The notes under the pieces: model-generated
Databases searched by the model: none
Seen by the model: only the letters and a program-made list of their open reading frames with translations
What the model was told of the DNA's origin: nothing
Shown here: in pieces, positions 33,595-44,317 of the stretch
Layout of the letters: every line of letters starts with the position of its first letter
How positions within the stretch are numbered: the stretch's first letter is position 1
Made by a program: the position numbers and the translations under genes
From: Isoetes taiwanensis
Lineage: Eukaryota > Streptophyta > Lycopodiopsida > Isoetales > Isoetaceae
Length of the DNA stretch: 64,000 nucleotides
Assembly (NCBI GenBank): GCA_021234155.1
Contig: JAJEKV010000031.1
Location: forward strand, 5,148,662 to 5,212,661
Reading direction: 5' to 3'

Positions 33595-34208
33595 TGTTTG
33601 GGGTCCGGGCTCGGGATCGCCTGAGGGACAGATCTCTGTGAGATCCTTGAAGTCCGGCAGGGCAAATCCTGAGACACTCTTGTCACGCGGGATTTTTGCT
33701 AACAGAGGAAAGAACAAGAAAAACTCAGATAAAACAGCAATTGCAATACACAATGAAACACACAAGACACTTGTGGAGAACACGGCAATCCATTGATCAA
33801 AACAAGTGTACAATGAAGGCTCAAAAGAGCGCACAACAGGCGGCACCAAAGATATGCGCTCTGTAGTGACACAAAGAACACTATGAACCCTTTTTTTTTG
33901 AAGGAGCAAAAATGCTACAATATATAGGAACGGGTGGCCCTCACGGGCCTGAATCTGATCCTCATCATGACAACGCGTGCTCCACTACTTGGGCACTCGA
34001 GCAGGGAATCGAAATTTGCCGGCCCGTGCTATGAGACAAGTAGTGGCCCCAGGTGGGGTCCTACCTTTGGGTCTTACGCTTCTTGGAGGAGCTTTGACCC
34101 GCCAGTGTGGCTTTGTGGATCCCTCTTCTTGGACAGAAGTGGCGGTGGGGCCTCGCCCTCATGCGACAAGTATAGACACAGTAGTAATGCGGGGCCGCAG
34201 GGCTAACA
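33595..34208 (-). repeat. Gypsy-1 3' LTR
   Basis: 614 bp, TGTTTGGGG to GGGCTAACA on the plus strand. A TATA-like CCTATATATTG on the minus strand lies at about 33918-33928. It matches 43311-43920 in long identical blocks separated by small clusters of differences. Confidence 0.93.
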
Positions 34209-34222
34209 CTCCCCCTACCAAA
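34209..34222 (-). other. Gypsy-1 polypurine tract
   Basis: On the minus strand GGTAGGGGGAG runs directly into the TGTTAG start of the 3' LTR. Confidence 0.8.
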
Positions 34223-34253
34223 CTACACTTATTGGCTAGAAAAGGGGCATGAA

Positions 34254-36591
34254 TTAGGGGTGGGAATCCTCGTTCCTCTTTTCGATCTTGAACATAGAGA
34301 TGAGGGAGGCTCGACTACGATTATTCGAAAGTGTTGTTCGTCTCTTTTCAGATTTGCTTGAGTCACGGATGCCAAACATTCGGCTGCTCCTATGAGAAAG
34401 CCTTCGAGAAATCATGTTCTCCGGTGGCGTGGATCTCGGATGGAAGATTTGTGATCTCCATGTATAAGACAAGGTCCAACCCGAACTTTCCGGCATTTGC
34501 ATTGGGGTTGCAAAATGGATCGGCACTTGCGTTTACGCATACTACGGAGTATGGTCATCATGAGTCTTTGCCGCAATTACGCGCTTGCCGAAATACGGAT
34601 GGATCAGCTGAAGTTTTGGCCTTGGCAAGGAAGGTTACAAGACCCGAAATTGCATGCAGGCGGTCTTCCACGAACACGCATTGGGCATGTATATCCGGTT
34701 GTTGGTGTTGTCCAAAGTTTCATCCTCCGCCATTTGGCGCGTCTGCGGATGAAGCGTGGGTCCCAACGTTTGTCTGCTGCAATTGCCGTGGGTGTCCAAT
34801 CTGCATGTTCTTTGACTTGGTAGTCGAATTCTTGTCTCCATCTTTGGGGAATTGACCTTGATCGAGGTGGGCATCCAAAGCTTGCTAGTGTACTTTCGGT
34901 TGTTTGGGGGTTGGTGCGGTCATCCTGCATCACTGTTCTTGGAATTCCGGTAATATCTTCTCGGTAGCTGTTTGGTAGCTGTCTCCCATGCTGCGGAATG
35001 TACATGTCTTTGTCACAGCAGTCTGGGGGTCCCCTCATCGGGGAGGGCGTTACATTTTCATTTCGGTGTGCGGTGTGCAAGGAAGCATAATGTTGTAAGA
35101 ACAAGCGTGCAAAGGTCAAGTTCTTGTTGAGTTGTATAGTGTCCGAAGGGCGTGCCAAGTTCAGCTAGCCATAGCTCCACTTCTTTGTAGTAGAAGAGGC
35201 ATGTATTACGAGGTAACGGTTTGCGAAATTTTGTATCTTGGAGGTACTTGTTCTTCTTGGTCAAAAGAACACAACTGCTTTGTGTATCTCCTTTAAAGTT
35301 CTCGATGCGTTTATCGGATGAGCCGAGTAACATGTGCCAATGTAGAAGTCGCGGTGCATGACATAAGCCGGGGGCTATGGTTACGAGAGTGAAATGGTCG
35401 AGATCGCAGCTTTGTAGGATATCAAAATTGGCGAGAGCACAAAGTGTGCCTCGATGGCCGTGGACGAACATCAAGGGCCAATGTCGTTCGATATCAGCTT
35501 CTGATCGGGGGACTTGTGGTATCACCCTTGTTTCTCGGCGAATAAAAGAAAAGTGTTTTTCCTTGCTTGCACATAGTCATAGTGGTAACCGGCCCGGATA
35601 GTCGGGGAATAGCGAAGCAAAGCTGATAGGTTTGTTACGCTTTTTCTTACGCATCATCTGGCATGCCTTTCGGCTATCTGAAAAGCGTATCTTGTAATCT
35701 GCAATGATATCTTGTTGCTCGAGAGACCGGTCTGCAGATTCCGTGACTTTGCGTGTGAGGTGTCTGACTTGTCGGAGAAGTTGGGAATCGAGGAGCTTGA
35801 AGTCAGGAGTGGCTTGCAAGTTTGTTTTGAGTGCGGCTATTTCAAAAGAGCATCGCATCGTGTTTTTGCCGTGAGCTGGTCTAACTTGCCTTGGAGAGAT
35901 GCGATGTGAGCATCCTTATTCTGCAAGGTGGTTTTGAAAGTCGTGACCTTGGACTCAAGTATCAAGTTGGGTCGCACGAAGTGTCTTTGTTCTCGGTAGA
36001 GTAGCATTATTGGTGGCGACCAGATTGTTGTAGCGTGTCTCAAGATCGGTGTACTTGGTGTCGTTTTGTTGGAGGGACTCCTTGAGTTCCTTGACAATTT
36101 CTTTGGGATTGATGAAGGGTTTTCGATGGATCATGAATTGATTGTGCAAGGCTTCTTCTCGGCCTCCGCGTCGACCAAATCAGTCTTCGGTGTTGTGACC
36201 CGGCTTTGAGTTGGTCCACGGACTCGTGTCGTGCCCGGTGGCTGCTATGAAGTTACGGTGATGGTCACGGAGGGCATCAAGGCGGTGAGGGCAGCTTCAA
36301 TGTAGGTATCCACGGTGTGAGGAGGTGTATGGGATGGCTTTGGTCCATCACCCTTGTTTATAGATCCTTGGTCATTCTTTGTGGGTGTCCTTGTGAGTAC
36401 TCGTGAGATCAATGGGAGTTTTGTTTGTCTTTGCCGTTGTTTTTTCTTTGGTCTTTGTTGAGTCGAGGTTATAGGTGATGCGGATGTGGGAGCTGGTGCG
36501 GATGAAGAAACGAACTTGATATTTTCGAACCATACTGGATCCATTGGTGCAAAATCGCGTTGAGTGTTGAGTTCTTGGAGGTAGAAGCCAT
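34254..36591 (-). pseudogene. Gypsy-1 accessory sense ORF with coiled-coil
   Basis: Between integrase and the 3' LTR the minus strand is covered end to end by consecutive open segments that switch frame at least five times, implying an ancestral ORF of roughly 780 codons. A likely start is ATG at 36591 (MASTSKNST, then after a shift FAPMDPVWFENIKF). The N-terminal part is Pro/Thr/Lys-rich. A heptad-like middle follows (KEIVKELKESLQQND, DLETRYNNLVATN, LQNKDAHIASLQGKLDQL, about 36090-35850), then a basic KKKRNKP and a more globular part (WPLMFVHGHRG, APRLLHWHMLLGS, VELWLAELGTPF, about 35480-35150). I do not recognise the family. Sense ORFs here are known in Athila-type elements (env-like), but no membrane anchor or signal peptide is seen, so env is not supported. 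Confidence 0.55.
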
Positions 36592-36961
36592 CTTGAAGGT
36601 CGAGGTCGCCCGAGTAACTAAGCCGGAAGGACGGAGTGGAGTATGAGTGAAAAGTGAGGAGTGGAAGTGACGGTTGGGAAGGGTTTTTTTTTTTTTTTTT
36701 TTTTTTGAGTCGGGAGACACGTGGTCGAAAAGATCGTGACGATTGAGAATCTCAAGAGACGACCTTCGAGGACCAAGATGCGCGTGAGAGTTCTGGCGGG
36801 AGAATAAAACTTTAATGGCGGACGGTATTAACTGCTGGCAGTTGTCAGAATATTAAAAAAGAGGAGTCGAAAAGTTTGCAGGTACAAAAATATCAGTGGG
36901 GAATGATTACGGAATATCTGTGAGGTGACCTTTCGTGAACAGCTGCTAGGGTTGGTATTCG

Positions 36962-36971
36962 CCTATAAATT
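36962..36971 (+). promoter_or_regulatory. TATA box of the opposite-strand ORF
   Basis: CCTATAAATTGG lies about 40-50 bp upstream of the ATG at 37011, on the strand opposite to the Gypsy genes. A G-box-like ACACGTGG is at about 36716, between the two divergent ORFs. Confidence 0.5.
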
Positions 36972-37010
36972 GGAAGTTGGGTTCGTCGAGAAGAACCAAA
37001 ATTCGTGAAG

Positions 37011-37245
37011 ATGGAGAACTCTGATAACAGCGGTCCGGTGAGCTTCCTTGCCGGATTACATGCAAGATGGACTGACGTCGATCTGTGGCGTCAATGGAAT
37101 CGCCGGATCCCTATGGATCCTTGGTTGGAGGCAGCGGCCAGATCAACTGGGAGATAAACTCGATCGCCGGGAGGTGATCGTTCAATTTGGAGTGGTCGCG
37201 GTGTGGGGCTTCCACATCCTCCGAAAGTGGAGTGCCCCCGAGTAA
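37011..37245 (+). pseudogene. Opposite-strand small ORF inside Gypsy-1
   Basis: Starting 40-50 bp after a TATA box, ATG at 37011 opens a 48-residue frame (MENSDNSGPVSFLAGLHARW, then VDLWRQWNRRIPMDPWLEAA). A stop at 37155-37157 would be bypassed by a one-base shift. The next frame continues KLDRREVIVQFGVVAVWGFH and ends APE stop at 37245, giving about 78 residues in all. The product is Trp/Arg-rich; family unrecognised. Antisense ORFs between pol and the 3' LTR are known from Tat-lineage elements such as Grande and Retand, which supports a real gene here. Confidence 0.45.
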
Positions 37246-37479
37246 AGAAGCGCTTATGAGCATGATAGGGGTTTTCCCAATTTTTGTTTAGTTTAGGACT
37301 TGTTGGGTGAAAAATCCCACAAGTAATTGTAGCCGGGCAATTTTGTACATAATAGAAAAGTGTTTCTCATAAATTTGTACAAGTGGTATCTTGTTGTAAA
37401 TTTTGTTCTTGAGCTAAGGATCTTTGCTGCAGTGAGGGGGTTTGAAATTTCTTGAGTCGAAATCCATTGACTAATGTAG

Positions 37480-38565
37480 GAAATGGAGTGCCATCAATTC
37501 TTGTAATTGTAAAACTCGGGATGTGGTATCTCGGAAATTTTGTATGGTCCCAGCCATCTGAGCTTGAGTTTGCCAGGATGTTGTTGATATCTCGAGTCGT
37601 AAAGAAGAACTAAGTCGCCAATTTGAAAAGTTTTGTTTTTGATGTGTTTGTCATGCCATTGTTTTTTTGTAGTTGTTTGCCTTGTTGAAGTCTAAGAAAA
37701 GCATCTCTTGAAGTTCATCCGGTTGTTCGGTTGATAAACTTCGTTCTTGCAAAGCTGCGATGGATTATGTTACATTTGCTAAGCGAAATTTGAGTGAGGG
37801 TAAAATGAACTCAAAAGGCATAAGAGCCTCTTGGCCATACACAAGTGAAAAGGTGTTTGACCGGTTGCTACTTTGTATGTTGTATTGTAAGCCCATAAAA
37901 CCGTAGGTAACTTATCTTGCCAATCTTTTCTTGTAGGATCACAAATCTTCTTGAGAATGTGGATAAGCACCTTGTTTGTGCTTTTCGGTAAAGCCATTAC
38001 CACGGGGATAGTAAGGCGTGCTTTTTCTATGATGAATGTGCGGATAGTTAGTGAGTTCAGCAATAGTGTGATTGATGAAATGAACTCCACGATCACTAAG
38101 TAATTCTAAGGGACATCAAATCGGCGTGATGATGTTCTTGTAGAGAACCTTATTTTGTACTAGCAGACCCGTGTTGTCGTAGAGCACGCTTCAGCCCATT
38201 TGGTTGCATAGTCCGTGAAGACTAGAATGTAGCGTGCCCTAGTGTTGATTGCAGGTGGGTCCATGGGACCAACAAAATCCATACCCCATTTGGCAAAGGG
38301 GAGAGGCGTGGCTATTGGCGTGGCGGCAGGAGCGTCCACGGGCGATGGGTCTACCAAACCTCGACAAACATCACACGCGTCGCGTGTGTATTTGTGAGCA
38401 TCTTTGAAAAAAGCGTGGGCGGTAATACCCGGCAAGGAGGAGTTTCCTTTGCCGTGTTGTCTCCGCTGAAATGACCACTTGCCAAGTCCGCCGTGGGGCT
38501 TGTTTGACTAGATCAGGGGACCGTGAGGAAGAACACATCGTCGAGACACATTGTCTTTGCCACAT
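37480..38565 (-). pseudogene. Gypsy-1 integrase
   Basis: Reading on the minus strand: zinc-binding region (LLLAGYYRPRFF ... CDVCRGL, about 38500-38350), catalytic core start (FAKWGMDFVGPMDPP and VFTDYATKWAEA, 38320-38170), core end (LPTVLWAYNTTYKVATGQTP, about 37900) and a C-terminal GPY/F module (HPGKLKLRWLGPYKIS, about 37580-37530). The parts lie in different frames, so at least two or three indels separate them. It would insert the element cDNA. There is no chromodomain after the GPY/F module. Confidence 0.8.
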
Positions 38566-38621
38566 TTATAGAGATGGCCAGCAACCATCGTATAATCTCG
38601 TGCCAGCGAAGGAATTGTTGT

Positions 38622-39475
38622 TTATGCAGAAGTTGTCTTTCCGGAGAGGCGTGGGGTCACTTGACCCGAGTGCGCCCGTGAGGAGAAAGCGTTGATAGTC
38701 ATTGGTACCAATGAGGCGTGGGCGTGACCAGAACGATTGAGCATCCGGAAGGGCATCGTGAACTCCTTCAGAGGGATCATCCGTGTGTATGCGTGAAAGA
38801 TAGTGGGGGACCGTGTGGTAGCGCCCGGCTTGTGAATAATTTCAAAAGGGGCAAACTCTTGCAATATCAATATCCATCGAGCAATTCGGCCCGTGGGGTT
38901 TGGCTTATTGATTAAATATAGAAGAGCTTGATGATCCACATAAAAGCGAATTTGACTACCAAGAAGATAGTGTAAAGCGTTGTACACAAAAGATAAGGCC
39001 AAAGGGCTTCCCTTTAGTGGCGAATAGTTTTTCAGCGCCAGGATTGAGTTTTTACTGGCGCACACGATGGGCTTGTCCCTGATTTGGTGCATACTCTTGA
39101 GCTAGAGAACAGCTCAATCGCAAAGCCTGAAACATCAACATGGACATGAAATGGTTTGTCCCATTGAGGTGGTACTAGCACGGGGGCTTCTGTGAGCTTG
39201 ACTTTGAGTTCTTTAAAAGCTTGATTTGCATCAGATGTCCAAGTCCATGTGTATGGATTTCCGGTCGGTTTTGTGAATTGGATCGGTGATCCGGTGCCAA
39301 TTGCGGAATAAAGGTGGCATAGAAGTTGACTTTGCCAAGAAAGGAACGCGTGTGTCCTTGATATTCGCAGTGGATATGCTCGATGACACGGCTGATTTTG
39401 GCTGGGTCCGTTGTAATGCCGTGTCGACTCACGACATGTCCTAGAAGTACACCCGAGGTGACACAGAAGGTGCAC
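38622..39475 (-). pseudogene. Gypsy-1 RNase H region
   Basis: Split over two frames. The first part has PPQWDKPFHVHVDVSGFAIE (about 39180-39120) with the leading catalytic Asp of the RNase H domain. The second has IRFYVDHQALLYLINKPNPT and RIARWILILQEFAPFEIIHK (about 38960-38830). It follows reverse transcriptase directly, as in Gypsy polyproteins. Confidence 0.8.
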
Positions 39476-40443
39476 TTTTCCGGATTGAGGCTAATTCCAG
39501 ATTCATCACAGCGTTGAAAAACTAGTTCAAGTTTTACCAAATGGTCCATAACGTGGGTGTAAGTGGAGAAGTCATCCTGAAAGACTTGCAGAAAGGGATG
39601 AACTTGCATGTACTCTTGAAAAACAGCAAGCATAATGCGTTGAAATGTGGATGGTGAGTTTGACAATCCAAAAGGAACGACTTTGTAAGCAAAGGTACCC
39701 CATGGAGTAGTGAAGGTAGTCTTTAGTTGATCTTCTTCTCGAATGGATATTTGATTATAACCGGAGAAGCCGTCCATGAAGGAGTACATCTCGTGGCCTG
39801 CTACATCTTCCAACACTTGATCCGTGAAGGGGAGAGGGAAATGATCCCGGTCCGTGGCTTGATTGAGTTTTCTATAATCCACACAAACGCGAATTTTTCC
39901 ATTATGTTTGAGGGCAATAACAATAGGACTTACCCATTCTGAATGTTTGACCTCGTAGATAAGTCCAGCGTCCAAAAGCTTGTCAATTTCGGCTTTAACC
40001 TTTTCACGGTAGTTTGGGTTAAGCCGGTACTGTCGTTGCTAGATGGGTCTAGCATCTCGCTTGGTGGGAATCGAGAGTTGTCCCAATTCTTTCTTGATAC
40101 CTCGGAGGTCTTTGTAGCTCCAAGCAAAGATGTGCTTGAAACGTTTGAATAGCACAATGGCTTGCTCCCTGAATGCTGGCGTGAGGTCGCGTGCCAATCG
40201 GATTGGTTGATTTGTTCCAATATCAATTATGTCTACTGCAGGAGTTTGAATGTGTGGAATGACTTGATCATCCCGAAGCGGTGTGGGCTGGCTCACGAGT
40301 AGGACGGGATGTTCATGTTGACCAATTTTGAAAAATAGTGGCGTGCCACTAGGAGTTGGTGTGGTGTCTTCTTGAGCGGGGAGGAGGAGCCGGGGTACCG
40401 TCTCCTCATGTGGAACCAATGTGACATTGTTACAAGGTGTCAA
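39175..40443 (-). pseudogene. Gypsy-1 reverse transcriptase
   Basis: The N-terminal part (40443-40039) ends with FKRFKHIFAWSYKDLRGIKK. The catalytic part (39975-39175) has LDAGLIYEVKHSEWVSPIV-type fingers, IRVCVDYRKLNQATDRDHFP, SFMDGFSGYNQI, FGLSNSPSTFQRIM and the active site as FQDDF, where YxDD would be usual. SFLGKVNFYATFIP follows. A stop at 40039 separates the two parts, which are in the same frame. Phe in place of the active-site Tyr is a substitution, though the two Asp remain. Confidence 0.9.
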
Positions 40444-40727
40444 ATAGGGGTCAACCCGGCGTTGCTATGCCTTTATCAATATCCATGTCTTCCCATGGTT
40501 GATTGTATTCAGGTAAGCCTTGAGTGGCAAACCCTTGGCTTGTAACCGATAGGTGTTGCAAACTTGTTCGAGTCACTTTATTCGATCAACAGTGATCTAC
40601 GAAATGATCCGCCCGTGGTCAGATCCATCGTCTTGATGAGCTTGCCATCCGTGATAACAAGTTGATCGCGGGCCCGATGAGTGAATGCTTTTAGCTTGTC
40701 TCAAAAAAGGGTCGCCCTACTAACATT

Positions 40728-41066
40728 TCATAATCTCCCGGATCTTCTCCGCTCTCCAAACACCGAATTCCATGGTAAATTGTAGATCTCCAATATTGAC
40801 CGGTATTGGTTGTGTAACTCCTTGTGGTCGCGTGATATGGCCATTCGCAAGCTTGATGTCATAAAGGGGCAGTATGGAGCTCCCTTATGCCCAATTGTCG
40901 CCCCGAGATTATCGTAATAAGATTGACTGCTACCGCCACCGCCGATCCGAACATGGTGAATGACCTTTTGGCCCACGCGGTGCATGCACCGTGGGTGTTG
41001 ATGATGTATTGCGTGCATTAACAGTGTAATGGGTTTTGTAAAATGTGCTCGTAGGGCTTTGGACAT
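40728..41066 (-). pseudogene. Gypsy-1 protease region (weak)
   Basis: The position between gag and reverse transcriptase and the glycine-rich HHVRIGGGGSSQSYYDNLGA suggest a decayed aspartic protease in which the catalytic Asp of an IDGGS-type motif is not visible. Several frame changes surround it. Identification rests mainly on order. Confidence 0.4.
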
Positions 41067-41310
41067 AGTTGTAGGATAGTCGTAAAGGTCGAGAGGAATT
41101 TTGATTTTAGCAAGTTCTTGTTGAAGTTCGGGAGGGATTGCGGGTAGTTGTGGTGGATCCGTGGGTTGTTGTTGCTCAAAGCAATAGATGTCGCTACCTT
41201 GTTGAGGAGGTCGACTTCAGAAGCAATGTTGAGTGGTGGTGTTGCAGATGTCGTGGCATTCGTGGGTCGTGGCTCCGATCGTGTGGTAGCATTGATGAGA
41301 CTTGAGTGCC

Positions 41311-42705
41311 TTACCTTACGCACGCTTCGATGAGTTGAAGCAGACTTTTGCGAAGTTTAGGTTGAACATGAGGAAGTAGTTGATCCAGTTTGGGTGCAAA
41401 ATGAACAGATTTGGTTGATGGCTCACTGGTACGAGAATCGGCTGCAAAAACTTGGTGCATGTGGTGCTTATGGCGTGGGGAATGAGGGAGAACCTCAATC
41501 CGGTTGGAGGATTCAAGGCTGGTGTTGATTGCATGGTAAATTTCTTCTTGGAGTTGATCATCCAATTGTTTTTGAGTTGTTTGCTGTTGGCGTGGTTGTT
41601 GTTGTGGTGGCCGTGGTGGCCGTTTGAGCACTGGGCGTGGGCCTTGCCTTCCCTTGGCTTCCCATACTTGAAAAGGTGTAAGACGCACTGTCGTGGTTTG
41701 ATTGGTGCCAGGAATCTGTATTTGAACTTGAGGAAGTTGAGGACAATCTGCAGACTGATGACCCCATTGGTCCGCAGTTGAAACATTGGGACTTGCTTGG
41801 ATCAAAAGTGGAACGAGGAGGTCCACGTTGTGGTTTCTTTGTTATTCTTTGGGGTTGTTGTTGTTGTCGCGTGGGCGGCTCGTGGTTCGTGGTTGAGTTT
41901 GCGTGGGTACCTTCTGCACTTGGTGAACAAGACGTTGTCGATACGGATTTGGTCGTGGATTTGTACATTCTTCAGTGGTGTGGTTCTGCATGTTGCAGCG
42001 TTTGCAATGGATCATGCTATCCACAGAGTTACACTCATTCGCCAGATGTCCTGAGTACTGGCAAATAGTACACCAAATGTTATTTCTTGGGGGAACTGCC
42101 GTGGAGGCAGTCGAGGTGCGCGTGGGTGTAGCCGAGGGAAATGGGAGTATCGTGGCTTGATCACCGCGTGAGGAAACATGAACAGAGTGATTGACTAATT
42201 CAATGGCTTCTTGTAATGTCTTGGGGCGCAAATACTCAGTCATAAATCGGATGTGAGAGGGTAAGCCTTGAAGAAACCACACTAGAATTTGGCTTTGGGT
42301 TGGAAATTCCTTCAACTTGTTGACTAAGATCTGCAGTCGGTCTGCAAAGTCTCGGGCAGATTCTCCTGGGTTCTGCTTGAGTGTGTTGAGGTCGTTCAGC
42401 AGTTGTTGATCATCCGCAAGGGTGCCGTAATGGGAAAGAAAAGAGGTCTTCATGTGTATCCAATCTTGTTTCCAGTGGCTTTTGTTTGCCATCAGCCATT
42501 CGTGGGGTGCTCCACGCAGGGTCGTCGAAAAGATGTGGAATTTTAGTTTTGGATCGGAGTGACCATTGAGATCTGCAAGTGACTCAAATTCATCCATGTG
42601 AGCCTGAGCACTCTGGTCTATGTGTTTACCTTTATCATTTCCAAAGAGTGGATATGGGAGTTTTAAAGCATGTGTAGGAGCTCGATGATGAATGGGTGTT
42701 TGCAT
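41311..42705 (-). pseudogene. Gypsy-1 gag
   Basis: The first frame (42705-41842) encodes a Gypsy capsid-type region: LPYPLFGNDKGKHIDQSAQA, FHIFSTTLRGAPHEWL, GESARDFADRLQILVNKL and SQILVWFLQGLPSHIRFM. Two zinc knuckles follow (CTICQYSGHLANEC and CKRCNMQNHTTEEC). After a stop at 41842 the same frame continues to 41311 with GHQSADCPQLPQV, the second half of a third knuckle whose first half (CFNC) is in another frame. A Gln/Pro-rich stretch follows. It would form the virus-like particle. Confidence 0.85.
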
Positions 42706-43310
42706 TTGTGGAAAAGAAAAGACAAGTAGGTGTTGGTTCTTTGCATAGGTACCGAAACCGGCATAGGTTGTGTGAGATTAGTAAAAAAGAGGTATCAAGC
42801 AATTGTAGTGGGAACAAAAGGTTGTAGACGGGCATGAGCAAGTGTGGGGGGCGATTAAAGGGAATGGACGGTAGGGGAATTGACAAAGGTGGAAGCGGTG
42901 GTACGAAGTTCCTAAAGAAAGATTACCAATAGAGAAAACATTTTGCGGATGTTCCGGAGAAAATTGCGGTGGTTACGTAGGATCTTGAGTTGGGGATTAA
43001 GTTGGAGTAAATTCAAAGGGTCAGGTTTGCAGCCTGCGCATGATATGGCGAACGGGGAGCGGAACAATGGCGACCTTCCACGTGGGGAGGTCGGTCCGGA
43101 AAGTTGTCGCGGTGTAGGTGGAAGCAGTTCGCGCTCGTATTACGGAGAAGAGACAATCGAACGAGTGTAGGTGGACATATTAGCGGAGGCGTCTTGAAGT
43201 TCATGGCGGCGCGCCGTGACTCCATCCGGTGTTGAATATCGCCGGGAGTAAAGAAGGGATTGAACATGGTATCAATACGGCTTCAGAAGTGAGCCCGCCT
43301 TGGCGCCCGG

Positions 43311-43920
43311 TGTTTGGGGTCAGGGCTCGGGATCGCCGAGGGACAGATCTGCGGAGATCCTTGAAGTCCCAAGGGGCAAATCCTCGAGACACTCTTGTCA
43401 CGCGGGATTTTTGCTAACAGAGGAAAGAACAAGAAAACTCGGATAAAACAAAGAATTGCAATACACAATGAAACACACAAGACACTTGTGGAGAACACGG
43501 CAATCCATTGATCAAAACAAGTGTACAATGAAGGCTCAAAAGAGCGCATAACAAAAAGACAAAGCATGTGCGCTCAGTAGTGACACAAAGAACACTATGA
43601 ACCCTTTTTTTTTTGAAGGAGCAAAAATGCTACAATATATAGGAATACTGAGTGGCCTACGGGCCTGAATCTGATCCTCATCATGACAACGCGTGCTCCA
43701 CTACTTGGGCACTCGAACAGGAATCTGAGCTGTCCGCGGCCGTGCTAACAGACAAGTAGTGGCCCGCCGTGGGTCCTACCTTTGGGTCTTCTGCTTCTTG
43801 GAGGAGCTTTGACCCGCCGTGGCGCCTTGTGGATCCCTCTTCTTGGACACCGTGGCCAGTGGGGCCTCGCCCTCATGCAGCAAGTATAGACCTGTGTGTC
43901 TGCCAGGCACAGGGCTAACA
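43311..43920 (-). repeat. Gypsy-1 5' LTR
   Basis: 610 bp, TGTTTGGGG to GGGCTAACA on plus, followed by the ATATG target-site duplication. The minus strand just inside it starts CCGGGCGCCAAGGCGG; I do not see a canonical TGG-starting primer site there. Confidence 0.93.
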
Positions 43921-44317
43921 ATATGCTAGAGTCCTTTCATGTACTTCTAGTGCATGTTGTTGGGGCATGTTTTGGTTATGAAGCTGACAATTAACTTTTG
44001 CACTAAAACTTCTAGGTGGATGCATTGTACACTAAAGTAGCCTCACCAGTAGAAATATTATGCATCCAGACAGTCTAGCAAGGCAAAGTTGTGACCTAAA
44101 CAATCTAGTTGTGCTGCTTCATCACCAAGATTTGGAATTAAAATCAGAGAACAAATGCCCTCATCATAGATATTGGTTGTGCTAGTTATATTTTTATTTT
44201 CTAATTATCACATCTTATATTATGATGTTAGACCGTAAGTCTTGGATTGGATCCAAAGGCCGAAATTTATTGCAGGACTTACCACCACCGTGATTGGTCA
44301 TGCTTTGATCTCTTAAG

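Larger units (their letters stand above)
33595..43920 (-). mobile_element. Gypsy-type LTR retrotransposon with accessory ORFs (Gypsy-1)
   Basis: Complete 10.3-kb element transcribed on the minus strand, flanked by a perfect target-site duplication ATATG (33590-33594 and 43921-43925). Order on the minus strand: 5' LTR (43311-43920), gag, protease, reverse transcriptase, RNase H, integrase, then about 3 kb of extra sequence with a long sense ORF and a short opposite-strand ORF, then 3' LTR (33595-34208). Integrase after reverse transcriptase is diagnostic of Gypsy. The AWSYKDLRGI motif and the extra region recall the Athila/Tat lineages. All long ORFs are split by frameshifts. Confidence 0.93.

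Noticed and set aside
34331-34855. 174-codon plus-strand ORF inside Gypsy-1
   Set aside because: It lies opposite the sense accessory ORF, has no TATA box or motif, and overlaps better sense frames.
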